Source: Voacanga thouarsii
Lineage: Eukaryota; Streptophyta; Magnoliopsida; Gentianales; Apocynaceae
Assembly (NCBI GenBank): GCA_026120185.1
Contig: JANUWF010003378.1
Span: forward strand, 1,349,222 to 1,413,221
Direction of reading: 5' to 3'
Length of the DNA stretch: 64,000 nucleotides
In this document: piece by piece, positions 49,516-60,366 of the stretch
Layout: every line of letters begins with the position of its first letter
Numbering within the stretch: position 1 is the stretch's first letter
Translations under genes and position numbers: made by a program
Notes under the pieces: generated by a model
What the model was told of the DNA's origin: nothing
Databases searched by the model: none
The model's input: only the letters and a program-made list of their open reading frames with translations

Positions 49516-51300
49516 TCAATCATCATGACGGATAGGCTGGCCAGGATCACTCGATCTAACAGGCAGAGAAGTGGAACCAACACCAGGAGATGTCGTAGAA
49601 GCACTAGATGGAGGTATAGGTAGTACATCAAATGCGCCTGCATCCAATCTGCACGCTAATGCTTCCATGGTAGCCTGAAGCGCAGCTATACGTGACTCGT
49701 AAGCCTCTTGCTCACGCTGCATCTCAGCCTGCATAGTATCTCGCATGCTCTGCATACGTGCCTCAACCTCAATCTTGATGACCTCCTCAACATTTGTTGC
49801 AGAACTTGATGATTGACCAACTGACGTTGGTGTTGGACCCTTTCCTTTACACCTAACACGACTTCTTGTTTCTAGACCGAACAATCGCCGAAATATATGA
49901 TCCTTTGCTTCCTCTGTGCGCTCGCACTCGTGCAATGCCTCGCCACTCGTCTCCAATCGATCTTACAAAATTAAGAAATATTATATCAAATTTATATTAG
50001 GTTAATATAATGTCGTTATCATATTTTAATAACTCAGAAAAATTAGCATTTGAATATAACTTACAATCATCTCTGCAGTCAAACCATCAGCCTGCCGACC
50101 GTGCCACCTTCGTGTCGCAAGGAACATATCATATTGTGATGTCGGTTGGCCTTGTGAGGTCATTTGTAAAGACGTGTCAAAAATTTCAAGCAAAGTAGAT
50201 AAATTTCATCTGAATAGTGTATAACATAAAATAAATACCTGATCCTGTATAACAGAATGTGGCATTCTTCCTGTGACCGGTGGATATGCCAAATGTGATC
50301 GATTTTATCTATTCCGCTAGGCCTCCATCTGTGATTAATTATAATAGTTAACATATAAAAAATTTAAACAAGTTCTGAGACATAAAAGTAGTCAACTTCT
50401 ATGGTACGACCTGTGTATTCTCCAAATGCCAGTAATCAACTAACATCCTCCATTGATTTTCATCAACCCGTTTATCTTGACAAACAATAGGCTCGTATCG
50501 AACTGGAAAGGAACGTAGTATTTTTGTTTTAACTTCGACTTAAAATCCTTCCATGCTGCGCATATCATCTTCATTGTGACACTACGTCCTTCTGGTGGCA
50601 TCATGGTGTTGTCCTTGTACAAATTTTAATTTTTGTATAAGAAAATGTTAATTTTTGAAGAAAACACTCTTGTCTATGTTAGAATAAAATTAGTTACCTG
50701 TATTTCTTGCCAAACTTCGTCCTTGAAGCTCTGAGGTATGGAATACCAATCCCTGTAATTCAGAGGGAACCTATTGCTCATGCGTGCAAAACAGCCCACC
50801 ACTGAACTATAACGAGATGCATCTAACCCAACAAGCCCTCCGTGTTGGTTAACACTAACATTGTACTTTCGAAACCCTGGCTCACCCCATCCGGAAGGTA
50901 ACTTTCCACCCCCGCGAGAACTCCTCGTTGTGGAATCTACAAAATATCAACAGACATATTAATTAAAATATCAACAAACATATCGTAATACCAACATACA
51001 TATCGTAATATTTACTTCATATTAACTTAGCACACCTGAGGCACTAAGGTCTGCGGAAGAAGGTCCTGTGCCACTGGGACCTACATCAGAAGTGGGTATA
51101 CATGTGGTATGATTAGATTCCTGATCCGTGGAACCTGTGCGAACACTAGCATATGATCCCTGTCCAACCTCGAGTGCTGGAGCTGGTGTCTCTGTACACC
51201 GTGAGGTACTAGCGCCTGATCTTGCGGCAGCTATGGCATCCTGCATCGATCCCCGTCGGGCACGCTTGTTTACTATCTGCAAAACAAAAAGATTTAACAT
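49516..51300 (-). pseudogene. CACTA second ORF (Transposase_24-like), spliced
   Basis: Likely the accessory DNA-binding/transposition protein of the CACTA element. Minus-strand blocks in order: a Ser/Thr-rich N-terminal part (51300 to about 51033, with KRARRGSMQDAIAA); a conserved block at about 50940-50701 (GLVGLDASRYSSVVG, FPLNYRDWYSIPQSFKDEVWQ) that ends at a GT donor; a block at 50610-50440 (WKDFKSKLKQKYY); and a C-terminal coiled-coil region (49956-49516, with VEARMQSMRDTMQAEMQREQEAYESRI split by heptads). I see intron-like gaps between blocks and cannot prove that the whole frame is open, so I call it a likely decayed gene. Confidence 0.68.
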
Positions 51301-51472
51301 TGAGTAAAAGATTTTAACAACTGCAGCACATTTAGTACATAATTAAGTGATTTAAGTACATTTAAATTGCAGGGTGTATTCTTCTTCCTTCTAAATCTAC
51401 TTCCTCCCTAGAAATTCCATCTCTAACCCATACGGCATCTACTTCGCGCGAAACTGGACGAGAATCTAACTG

Positions 51473-52730
51473 CTACGCAGGAAAAGTTTCTAGATCATGG
51501 TCCCTTGAATACACATCATAATTATCCCTTCTCATCATTGGCATTACCACATGCCAATCTCTTTCTTTAGGACAGCGAGAAAACCAAACTTGTTCAGCTT
51601 GGTTTGCTAGTATGAATGGCTCATCCATCTCTTTATTTTCCCGATACAACAAACGGTCCAAATTCACCAAAGTAAACTTTAGTTCATCAACTCTAACACC
51701 TCGATGAACATCAACCCAATCACATTTGAATAACAGAAATTTTAGTTCACTACTATATCGGATCCTTATAATATCAGTAAGCACTCCATAGTAGTTGACA
51801 CCAGCTGCTACAGGATTCATATCTCTTGGACTAGAATAACTCGTAGTATCAGCTTTACACATGACGCCAGAATTTTGGGTTGACTTGTTAGCCTCATATG
51901 TTATTGTACGAAATCGGAAGCCATTCACGTTGCATGAATTGTAGCGCAACCCTTGATTGAAAGGACCATTTGCAAGCTTTTTAACTTCAGTAGGAATATC
52001 AGGGCATTCTTCATTCTCATCAACCTATAATAAATATAAGTGTTATAACAACTAATTGTTGTCGAGGAAAACTTGCTATATTGTGTTTGTTTTTACTTAC
52101 ATAATGACTGAGCCAACTGTAAAACGTTTGAGAATGAATACGTTGTCTGTCATGTAACCGAGATCTTGGATGCTCTCTATTTATGACAGACATGTGAAGA
52201 CTGCAAGTAGAAGCTCAAGTAGCATATCAACTGACTTGTTCGACCACCCATTCAGGACTTTTAAATGTAACAATCTCATAATGAATGAGAGTGAAGAAAA
52301 TTTAGTACAATCAGGATACAATTCTACATTAGCCTCTCCCAACAATTCATGTATCTCTCTCAAATCATCAGGCTCTTCAGTTGCATTATCGAAGTCACTA
52401 ATGCCACCAATATCTTGAAGCATCCCAACCATATCATCCCCATGTTCATTTTTAGTTGAAGGGATGTTGCTAGGTGTATTGTGAGAAGATAAGTATATTT
52501 CCCCATGAACACTCCACTTTTTGTACCAACGCATGAAACCCCACATTTGGCAATACTGTTTGACATCTACTGTACCATAAAGATACCTATTCTGGCACTT
52601 CATACAAGGATAATGGATTTTGGATCCATTGGGTTTGTCTCTTAGCGCAAATTCTACAAAGGCATCCAGACCTTTACTATATTCATCACCTAAACGGTCT
52701 TGTGAGTCAATCCACGATCAGTCCATCTTC
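51473..52730 (-). pseudogene. CACTA TnpD transposase, core deleted
   Basis: The transposase that would cut the element. The N-terminal transposase-associated domain is at about 52724-52190 (SWIDSQDRLGDEY, YPCMKCQNRY, then WYKKWSVHGE and LYPDCTKFSSLSF … NGWSNKSVDMLLELL). The C-terminal DUF4216-type region is at 51949-51473 (GFRFRTITYEA, TQNSGV, YYGVLTDIIRI, LLFKCDWVDV). Between them only HPRSRLHDRQRIHSQTFYSW (about 52160-52100) and an intron-like gap remain, so the DDE catalytic core is missing. Codon 3 of the likely start (52726, MD-stop-SWI) is TGA, probably from CGA. It cannot supply transposase. Confidence 0.85.
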
Positions 52731-54348
52731 CTATTCATTTATCCATATTTTCAGTCGATCTACAAGTTTCGTTATAATAAACATATTCAAGAATGAAGGG
52801 AAATGATATCAAATTCGTGTACAAATGATCAACAAATTTCCTACAAGTTTCATTATGAAAAACATATTCAATCCCAATCAGATTAGTGTTCATTCTCCTT
52901 TTTACTAGTGGAAATGATAAACATATTTTTAGTAGTAGTTAAAATAAATAAATACACTCCTTGAGAGTTTTCAAAATAGAGAAAATAAAAGATTTAACTA
53001 ATCAAGATAGATCAAGTTTACTTTTTGAGATGCACAATATATAACTGGTTGGTCCAGATATTATAAAAATTTTGAAAAAATTTTGACAGAGTTTCGCCTA
53101 TAAAATGAATATTTTCCAGGCATTAGGCCACCTCAAAATGCGCAATTATTCAATTCAACTAATCATGCTTATAACAAATTTCCAAGTAAACCTCTGCTTA
53201 TCCAACTAGGTCCTCTTCCAAACACACTTGCACATAACAAATTTCCAAATAAAAATACTCATTCAACACAATCCAAATACTAAGAGAAGTATATGTTGGC
53301 TCTATAAAACAAATAAGCTAAAAATGAAGTATAAGTAGCTAATAATTTGCCAATTTTTTTTTTCAACAATTCGCCATTCAACAATATTCAAAACATCATT
53401 TATTTCTTTGCAAATTAAGCACTCCTTTTTGTGTGCAAAACCTGGAAACAATCATGAAGATTTCGGTCCCTTCATAGCTTGTTTAAACCAGAAAATTTCC
53501 AACAAACAAGTAATTGCCTTAGCCAAAGAACTTTGGGTATTCAATACCATGAATTAGTTCTTTTGTGGTTCTTGTTCTTCTTCAAGGTAATGGCTAGAAA
53601 AAACACCATTAAATGACCTTAGGATACTCCTATTTAATAGCTGAAAACCAATTCAAAATATTTTGAATACTAGCTAAAAAACCAGTTAAATCTTATTATT
53701 TCTTCTAACTAGCTAACCAGAATTTTTTCCAACTTTTCCCAATCTTCAACTAGCTAGCATTTCTCTTCATTTTCTTCTTCAATTCTTCTTCATTTCTCCA
53801 TCATATTTTTAGCCATAGTAGGTACCTAGCTGAACATAGTTTCTTTTTCACCAACCTTAGCCAACAAAACTCCATTAAAGCACCTTAGACCTCCCCTAAT
53901 TTCTCTCTATTCAAAATACTGTGAATTTGAAAACTAAATTCCACATTTTCCTCCATAAAACACTCACCTATCTAGCAACCAGTCATATCAAACCAAACTA
54001 GAAATTATGCACTCATTCTATGAGGAATTTCGGCCATCACACCAAGAGCACTATCCCCTTCTTCTAATTTTCTCTTTTACTCTCCCATGAATACCAAGAA
54101 CACAAAATACTCACCTTCAACCATTTAGTCCCTGCTAAACATATTAAGCTATTTGAATTATAGCTAATTGAAAAGACAATGCATCACATAATTAAAGCTT
54201 ATATTAAAAATTAATTTCAGAATAAATACAGAGCTCAAAGAATTCAACTTGAACGGTAAAAATATAATGACCCTAACCTTCTGAACATTCAATAATTTCT
54301 CATAGAGCTCAAGAACAAGTTCCAAATTAGCATTTGCAGACTAAGACA
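52731..54348. other. CACTA interior, no gene recognised
   Basis: AT-rich sequence upstream of TnpD with no supported frame. It may contain the leader and first intron of the transposase transcript. Confidence 0.45.
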
Positions 54349-54760
54349 ACAAGTGCAGAATACCAGAAATGCAGTCGGCACTGCGGACGAGGGCAACCCA
54401 AATGCAAAATGCAGTAGACATTTAGCTTCTGTTACCTGTAGACAACCCCAAATGCAAAATGCAGTAGCCCAAATTAGCAATTGAAGTGCGGACGAGGGCA
54501 GCTTTACTCGCGACGGAGAAGAGATGGACCTTTGCCGGCAAGGAAGATAAGAGGGTTCTTTCGCCGCGAAGGAGAAGAGAGGGAGTTTTACCAGTGATGG
54601 AGAAGAGAGGGAGGCGAAGTTAATTGACAGTTATGGAGTGGAGAGGGAACCGGAGAAGAACGCCGGAGTGGAGAGGGAACCGGAGAAGAGAAAGAGGAAG
54701 CCGGAACCAAGCCGCCGCAAAAGGAGGAGGAAGAATGGAAGCTGAAAGTAGCAGGTCATC
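54349..54760. repeat. Direct repeats in the CACTA promoter-proximal region
   Basis: 'caaatgcaaaatgcagtag' occurs at about 54398 and 54451, and 'gcggacgagggca' at 54382 and 54489. A purine-rich, GC-rich stretch (54520-54720) repeats 'ggagtggagagggaaccggagaag' twice, at about 54635 and 54664. This position suits a TnpD leader or regulatory zone. Confidence 0.8.
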
Positions 54761-54779
54761 GAGTCTTAAATGAGGACAG

Positions 54780-54990
54780 AATATGACGGTTAATCATTGC
54801 CGTCGTATTAGGTATATTTAATGCGACGGTTAATGATTAACCGTCGTATTAAATGTGTCTGAAGGGTAATAAAAACGACGGTTTCACGGAAACAGTCGTA
54901 TTTGTTTCAGCAAAAATGACGAAACCGTCGTATTAATTCATTTAATACGACGGCGTATGAGCCGTCGTATTAATTGAGCCGTCGTATTTA
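54780..54990. repeat. CACTA right subterminal array, inner block
   Basis: Six or more AATACGACGG/CCGTCGTATT words in opposing pairs, some degenerate (aatatgacgg, aatgcgacgg). Separated from the outer block by about 660 bases of AT-rich sequence. Confidence 0.88.
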
Positions 54991-55019
54991 ATTTATATCT
55001 TAATAATTTTAATTTATAT

Positions 55020-55033
55020 ATGTTAATATGTGT

Positions 55034-55064
<31 letters not shown>

Positions 55065-55199
55065 ATCTAACTAACGTGACAAATAAAATGACATTAATTT
55101 TATTTTTACAATAACAAGGATGTGTTATATTGCATATAAACACATATATAGCATGCATATGTATAAATGAATAATAATTAAGAGTGTCTAGCTAGCTAC

Positions 55200-55232
<33 letters not shown>

Positions 55233-55370
55233 ATATGTATGTGTACATAGATATGCACACACAAATATATATGTTCGCAATTAAAGTTCATTATATTATT
55301 CAATTGATATATATTAATACACACACACACACACATATATATGTATATATACACACTACTTTTAATTGAT
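55020..55370. repeat. AT and AC microsatellites in CACTA
   Basis: (AT)n tracts lie at about 55033-55063 and 55199-55224, and (AC)7 at about 55320-55335. They sit between the two right subterminal blocks. Confidence 0.9.
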
Positions 55371-55654
55371 TATAAAAAGTACTACTATGACTAAATTTAT
55401 TACAAAACATAGTACTGTGACAAAAAATAGAGTAAATATATAACAAATTTATCTATTTGTTAAAATAATTATAAAAATTAAGTAGTACTGTGACTAAATT
55501 TGAAAATAATCAGATAAAATTAACACTATTTTTGATTAATTTTGTTATAATTTAAAAAAACAACGATGATTATAATGACGGTTGAAAAAATCATGGTATT
55601 TTTAAAAAATCACAATTTAATTTCAACGAAAATATTAATTACATAATACACCTA

Positions 55655-55885
55655 ATACGACGGTTCTTTTGAACCGTCGTATGATCTCACTAAATACGAC
55701 GGTTCACAAGAACCGTCGTATTTGTTAACCCTAATACGACGGTTTAAGCTTAACCGTCGTATTTGTTAACCCTAATACGACGGTTTTGCCTGAACCGTCG
55801 TATTAACTATATCTAATATGACGGTTGGATAACCGTCGTATAAATTTGTCTAATACGACGGTTTTACGACCGTCGAATTAGTCTC
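55655..55885. repeat. CACTA right subterminal array, outer block
   Basis: Five or six head-to-head pairs. The best pair, 55693-55722, is a perfect 13-bp stem (AATACGACGGTTC / GAACCGTCGTATT) with the loop ACAA. Others have loops of different sequence and length, so the stems are conserved and the loops are not. Confidence 0.92.
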
Positions 55886-56716
55886 GTCGTTTTTGTCCAA
55901 TTTTTTTGTAGTGCCTCTTTGCAGCCGTTATGGATGAGTTGACCTGCACTATACAGGAGGCTGTGCTATGGTATATGTTGGTTGCGGATGATATTGTATT
56001 GATCGATGAGACTAGAGTCAGTGTAAATGCTAAATTGGAGTTGTAGCGGCAGATATTGGAATCCAAGGGCTTCAGAATTAGTATGAGTAAAATAGAGTAT
56101 ATGGAATGCAAGCTTAGTGGTAGTAGAAATATAGCCCAGAGTGTAACTTTGGAAGGTAGAGATATACCGTTAGTTAATTATTTTCGATATTTATGATTTA
56201 TTATTTAGAAAGACGGAGAGTTCGATAGTGACGTTGCACACCGAGTTAAGGCGGGTTGGTTGAAATGGAAGAGTGCGACTGGTATTCTATGTGATCGTAA
56301 TGTACCATTGAATCTAAAGGGAAAGTTTTAAAGGACTGCCGTAAGACCTGTTTTGTTATATGATACGGATGTTGGCTAGCTAAAATGTGTCATATTCAAA
56401 AAATAAAAGTAGCTAAGATGCATATATTATGGTGGATGTGTGGATATACTAGAAAGGATAGGGTTAGAAATGAGACCATTAGGGAAAAGGTGGGCGCGAT
56501 ATCTATTGAGAAAAAAATAAGAGAAAGTCGTTTGTGTTGGTTTGGACATGTTCAGAAAAGACCAAAGGATGCTCCTGTTAGGACGATGGAGAGAGTGAGG
56601 CATGATAGGTTAGACAGAGGTAGAAGTAGGCTTAAAACGAGTCATGTAACCGACCCCAAGTCACTTGGGATTAAGGCTTAGTTTGTTATTGTTATTGTTG
56701 TTGTTGATAATGAGTT

Positions 56717-57590
56717 CGGAACAAAATAAAAAAGATACTTTATATGTAAATGTCTTGTTGATAACTGATTAATAAATTATTTCATCTATTCATTAACAAA
56801 ATGGCACACCAAATTACCGAGCAAATGAGGATTTTACATTTTTTCCCTTTTGTTTTCTTTTCACTTCTAGTATATAACTTTAGGCTTTCCTACATTATGA
56901 TTAAAAGCGCAACGAATGATATTTACCTTTAAGCACTATTGAAACTTCTTTTAAAGGAATGCATCACGAAATAGAATTCTCCATTTGCAGGTTTCAGAAC
57001 TTCTGAAAAATGACAATACAAATCACTTTGTCTACTTAGGAAAAGTACAAACCTTTTCAAAAATAAGAAAGTAGATGAGACATATGAGATGCTCCTTCTT
57101 CTTCATTCCTTTCTCCTCCACACATTCACTGCACCTAAATGAATAATTGTGAATCTCCCAAATTCAAGTACCAATTCCAAATTTTATTTTTAGGTTGAAG
57201 ACCAAACTACCTATATTGGAAGACTATTTAAAATATATAGGACAATGTTAGAAATTCAAAAAAAAATTTGAGGGTAAAAGGTACTTTCTTTATTTTACTA
57301 AAATTAACTTATTACCGTTTTAATTTTTTTTAAATTGAAATTTGACACAAATTATTCACTATCTTACATAATTTCATAGTATATTATATTATATTACAAT
57401 TTTGTTTTTGTATAAAATTGTGAATCAAGTCAAGCACTATTAATTTTGGAATAGAAAATAATATTTATTAAAATATTGAAAATTTTGATTATTTTTTAAG
57501 GGATTTTTTGGACAAAAAAACCAACAAGACATACCTCTATATGGTGAAAGAGAAAAAGTCCCAGGTACTTCTTGTTATACTTCTGATTCT
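56717..57590. other. NLR2 3' flank, no gene recognised
   Basis: AT-rich. The part next to 57590 is the presumed 3' untranslated region of NLR2. No other frame supported. Confidence 0.4.
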
Positions 57591-60293
57591 CTAATAGCCG
57601 ACAACTGATATCTCATCTCCATTTTCTTGTTTTTCTGATTGGATTCTCTTGGCTGAATCCATAACAGAGTCACTGCAATTCATTACTTTTATCACCCGTA
57701 GTGACGCACCTTCTGCTAAACAAGGAGGGAGCTCCTTAAGTGTTGCACAGCCTTGCACATATAATTGCTGGAGGCATGAAAGTTGATCTTCAGAGGGATT
57801 CCATTCTTCCATGTCCCATAATTGCAAATACAAGCACTTGAGTTTAGGGAATTGTCCATCAACCATGTCCCCTTTTGGTCCCACAAAAGCTTCGTCCTTC
57901 AATTTTAGAACCTCCAGATATTCAAATTTCCCCATCTCTGACATCTCTGTCCATGGCATTCTAAATTTTGACAAAACTAATTTTTTGAGGTAAGGAGGGA
58001 AACTAGTGATCTTACAAGGATTTTTATCAAAGACATCCTCGTGCCTCACATCCAATGATTCAAGTTTCTTGAGAAAGGTTAATTTGGGAAAAGTATAGCA
58101 CTTTCTATCAGGTTTGTCAAATCGAACTTTCAACTCTACAAGATTGGGCATTAGATTCAAAATCTTCTCAATCTCTTCTGCATAACTTAAATTGAGACCG
58201 CAAAGGGTCCGCAAGTTATCAAAAAGGGAGGACTTCTCCAAGATTTTCTGGGTCTTGTATCTGAAAGAAAAATTACCACCACGCTTGAAATTACCAAGCT
58301 CGAAATGTCTCAATCTCACCATATTGCAAACTTTCTCTATCAATAAATAATCATCACTATAAGAGCGAAATATGTCACCATAATGGCGGCCGCCCCAGTA
58401 TTCTTTCAATATAAAGGTCTCTAGGTTCCGCAACTTATGAATTTCTGATAGGATCCTACATTTAGACGAACTCATAGCTAAGAACCTTAGATGAATCAAT
58501 GTGAATATGGCAGGACAGCCTCTGGGAATATCTAGCACCCTAAGAAGTTTAAAGAAGCTTAAATTCAATGCTTTTTCAAAGCAAATGACTGCCCTTGCAT
58601 GAGATGATTCATGGAATTCCATTCGAGGATCACTGATGCACAGACGATATTGCTCTTGCCATTGAACTTTCTCAGCCTTACGATCTATTACCATCATAAA
58701 GCTTTCTTCTCGTACTTTTGTTAAAGCAAATTCATGTAATAGATCGTGAACACGGGTTGCTTTAACTTCACCCAGGGTTGTCCTTCTAGAAACAGTTACG
58801 AGACTTCTAGAGATAAGATCATTCAAAATATCTTCTGCTGCATCCTCTAAGCTTCTTCGATCATCCTTTTGTAGCTTGACAAAGCCTTCGGCAATCCATA
58901 GCAATAACAACTTCCTTGCGGGGACATTTGCATCTTCAGGAAAAGCTGCAAAGTAGAGAAAGCATGGTTTCAACTCATCTGGCAAATCCTTGTAACTAAG
59001 TTCTAATACTTTCCGACAAGGGTCTTCTGGATCATCAAATACATGTGACATCATGCTTTTTGCAACTTCCTTCCAAGTTTCCCTCTTTGTTGCTCGAAGG
59101 ATTCCAGCAATCAAATCAACCATGAGGGGTAAGCCTTTGCAATTTGCAGCAATTTCTTGTCCAACACTTTCTAGTCCTGGAGGGCAACTTTCGCTACCAA
59201 ATACTTTCACTCGTAACATCTCCCAACTCATATCTTCTGATAATGGTGAAAGACGACAAGTATAGGTAATGCTTTCTAATCCAGCTTGTGAAGCAATGCC
59301 ATCAAATCGGCCTGTGAACATAATCCGGCTCCCATTATTTTCATCTGGGAAACAGGCCCGTATATCCTCCCATGGCCGAACATCCCACATATCATCCAAG
59401 AAGATGAGGTATCTTCTGCCTTTCAGACTTTGGTAATCATCATCTTTATATTGCTTGCTTTCACCAGTAACTTCATGTAAAATTTCACGCAACATTCTCC
59501 TATTATCATGTACTTGACTAACAGAACACTTCCCAAGAACATGGAAATGGCAGGTAGAGGACAAATGCTGAAACACCGAATCAGCAAGAGTAGTCTTGCC
59601 AATTCCACCCATACCCACAATTGAGAGAAAAATTAGCTTTTGCAGTCCATATGTCAGTTTCTCTATTATTTGTTCTGTCTCCTTCCCAAAAATTACAAGC
59701 TTACTCACCGTCTGTTCGTCGACCATTCTCTTGTTGAATCTCAGCACTGTATTATTTTTGAGAGAATTACCTTCTAGGGAGATCCGACTGGAGAAACAAG
59801 AGGGCTTTTGAACTGACGTGTTATCTTTCATCTTGTTTTTGATAACTTCAAGCTCCACCTTGATTGTCTTAATTTCTTCAATGACATTGAGTAGTTCCAA
59901 CTCGGGATGGCAGAGGGGGCCAGTACCACTGCCCAAAAATGAGTCAATAACATATTCAGTTTGGTATGCAACGCCAACAAAACCATTCCATTGACCTTGA
60001 ATTTCCTCAAATTGGCTGGAATGCTTTGTAGTTTTAGTAAATTCTTCCCTCAGGGACAGTAGCTCCTTCAGAGCTACTTCAACGTGATGCTTTAAAGGGG
60101 CAACTAAAATTTGATCTGCATCTTGAAACAAAGAACCAGCAAGTTTCAATTTGGTGTTTTGAAGCTCCTTTAGATTCCGTAACAGAAAATCAATAAAGCC
60201 ATGCCCATTTGTTCTTGGATATATAGTCCACAATGACTTTGGAACATACATGCCATAAGCGTTTCTGCCATCTTCCTTTGCAATCTTAACCAT
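57591..60293 (-). CDS. NLR immune receptor lacking the R1 N-terminus (NLR2)
   Basis: A 900-residue open frame; the first in-frame ATG is at 60293 (a TTG two codons upstream is not a likely start). Homologous to NLR1 from its residue ~420 onward. A coiled-coil-like part (residues 1-190) is followed by the NB-ARC domain: P-loop GMGGIGKTT 227-235, kinase-2 LIFLDDMWD 296-304, RNBS-B GSRIMFTGR, GLPL from 387, CFLYFAAFPED, and an MHD-equivalent VHD with H516. LRRs run to TGA 57591. All nucleotide-binding motifs are intact. The frame stays open and NLR1-like for about 18 codons upstream (DGDKSNDTKIVVSDLQ) to a stop, so the gene either lost its 5' exon or begins in an exon I cannot see. A short direct repeat marks that edge. 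Confidence 0.85.
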   Translation of the reverse strand: MVKIAKEDGRNAYGMYVPKSLWTIYPRTNGHGFIDFLLRNLKELQNTKLKLAGSLFQDADQILVAPLKHHVEVALKELLSLREEFTKTTKHSSQFEEIQGQWNGFVGVAYQTEYVIDSFLGSGTGPLCHPELELLNVIEEIKTIKVELEVIKNKMKDNTSVQKPSCFSSRISLEGNSLKNNTVLRFNKRMVDEQTVSKLVIFGKETEQIIEKLTYGLQKLIFLSIVGMGGIGKTTLADSVFQHLSSTCHFHVLGKCSVSQVHDNRRMLREILHEVTGESKQYKDDDYQSLKGRRYLIFLDDMWDVRPWEDIRACFPDENNGSRIMFTGRFDGIASQAGLESITYTCRLSPLSEDMSWEMLRVKVFGSESCPPGLESVGQEIAANCKGLPLMVDLIAGILRATKRETWKEVAKSMMSHVFDDPEDPCRKVLELSYKDLPDELKPCFLYFAAFPEDANVPARKLLLLWIAEGFVKLQKDDRRSLEDAAEDILNDLISRSLVTVSRRTTLGEVKATRVHDLLHEFALTKVREESFMMVIDRKAEKVQWQEQYRLCISDPRMEFHESSHARAVICFEKALNLSFFKLLRVLDIPRGCPAIFTLIHLRFLAMSSSKCRILSEIHKLRNLETFILKEYWGGRHYGDIFRSYSDDYLLIEKVCNMVRLRHFELGNFKRGGNFSFRYKTQKILEKSSLFDNLRTLCGLNLSYAEEIEKILNLMPNLVELKVRFDKPDRKCYTFPKLTFLKKLESLDVRHEDVFDKNPCKITSFPPYLKKLVLSKFRMPWTEMSEMGKFEYLEVLKLKDEAFVGPKGDMVDGQFPKLKCLYLQLWDMEEWNPSEDQLSCLQQLYVQGCATLKELPPCLAEGASLRVIKVMNCSDSVMDSAKRIQSEKQENGDEISVVGY

Positions 60294-60366
60294 GTCCTGC
60301 AAATCAGAAACTACTATCTTCGTATCGTTGGACTTGTCTCCATCTTGACCATGTCCTGCAAATCAG
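60283..60366. repeat. Short direct repeat at the NLR2 5' edge
   Basis: 'atctt(a/g)accatgtcctgcaaatcag' occurs at 60283-60307 and 60342-60366, 59 bases apart. Only the inner copy is in the coding frame. On the minus strand the outer copy ends in 'gatttgcag', a usable splice acceptor. Confidence 0.85.

Larger units (their letters stand above)
48849..55913 (-). mobile_element. CACTA (En/Spm) transposon, 7065 bp
   Basis: Ends are CACTACtAAATTATACAAC on the left and (reverse complement) CACTACAAAAAAATTGGAC on the right, flanked by the 3-bp duplication CCT (48846-48848 and 55914-55916). Subterminal arrays of the word AATACGACGGTT in both orientations occupy 48860-49300, 54780-54990 and 55655-55885. 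Two minus-strand genes are carried, a TnpD-type transposase with its core deleted and a second Transposase_24-like gene. The element is therefore non-autonomous at present. Confidence 0.95.
48648..56681 (+). pseudogene. LINE3 reverse-transcriptase fragment, interrupted
   Basis: The first piece encodes DLKKAYDKMPREVVWWVLVKKG. After the CACTA interruption the second encodes the catalytic motif as VADDIVLIDE (about 55983-56012) and the C-terminal block with WWMCGYTRKDRVRN and RLCWFGHVQKRP (56385-56630). Additional stops and a frame change near 56040-56385 break the frame independently of the CACTA insertion. Confidence 0.88.
48642..56703 (+). mobile_element. 5'-truncated RTE LINE (LINE3), split by CACTA
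   Basis: Plus-strand LINE in two pieces, 48642-48848 and 55917-56703. The target duplication TTGATAATGAGTT (13 bp) is perfect at 48629-48641 and 56704-56716. The 5' end begins inside the RT domain, so it was truncated on insertion. The 3' end is the TTG/TTA tail. The sequence reads through 'gcgcttaaccctttcct' to 'ctttgcagccg', matching the uninterrupted LINE1, when the CACTA element is removed. Confidence 0.94.
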
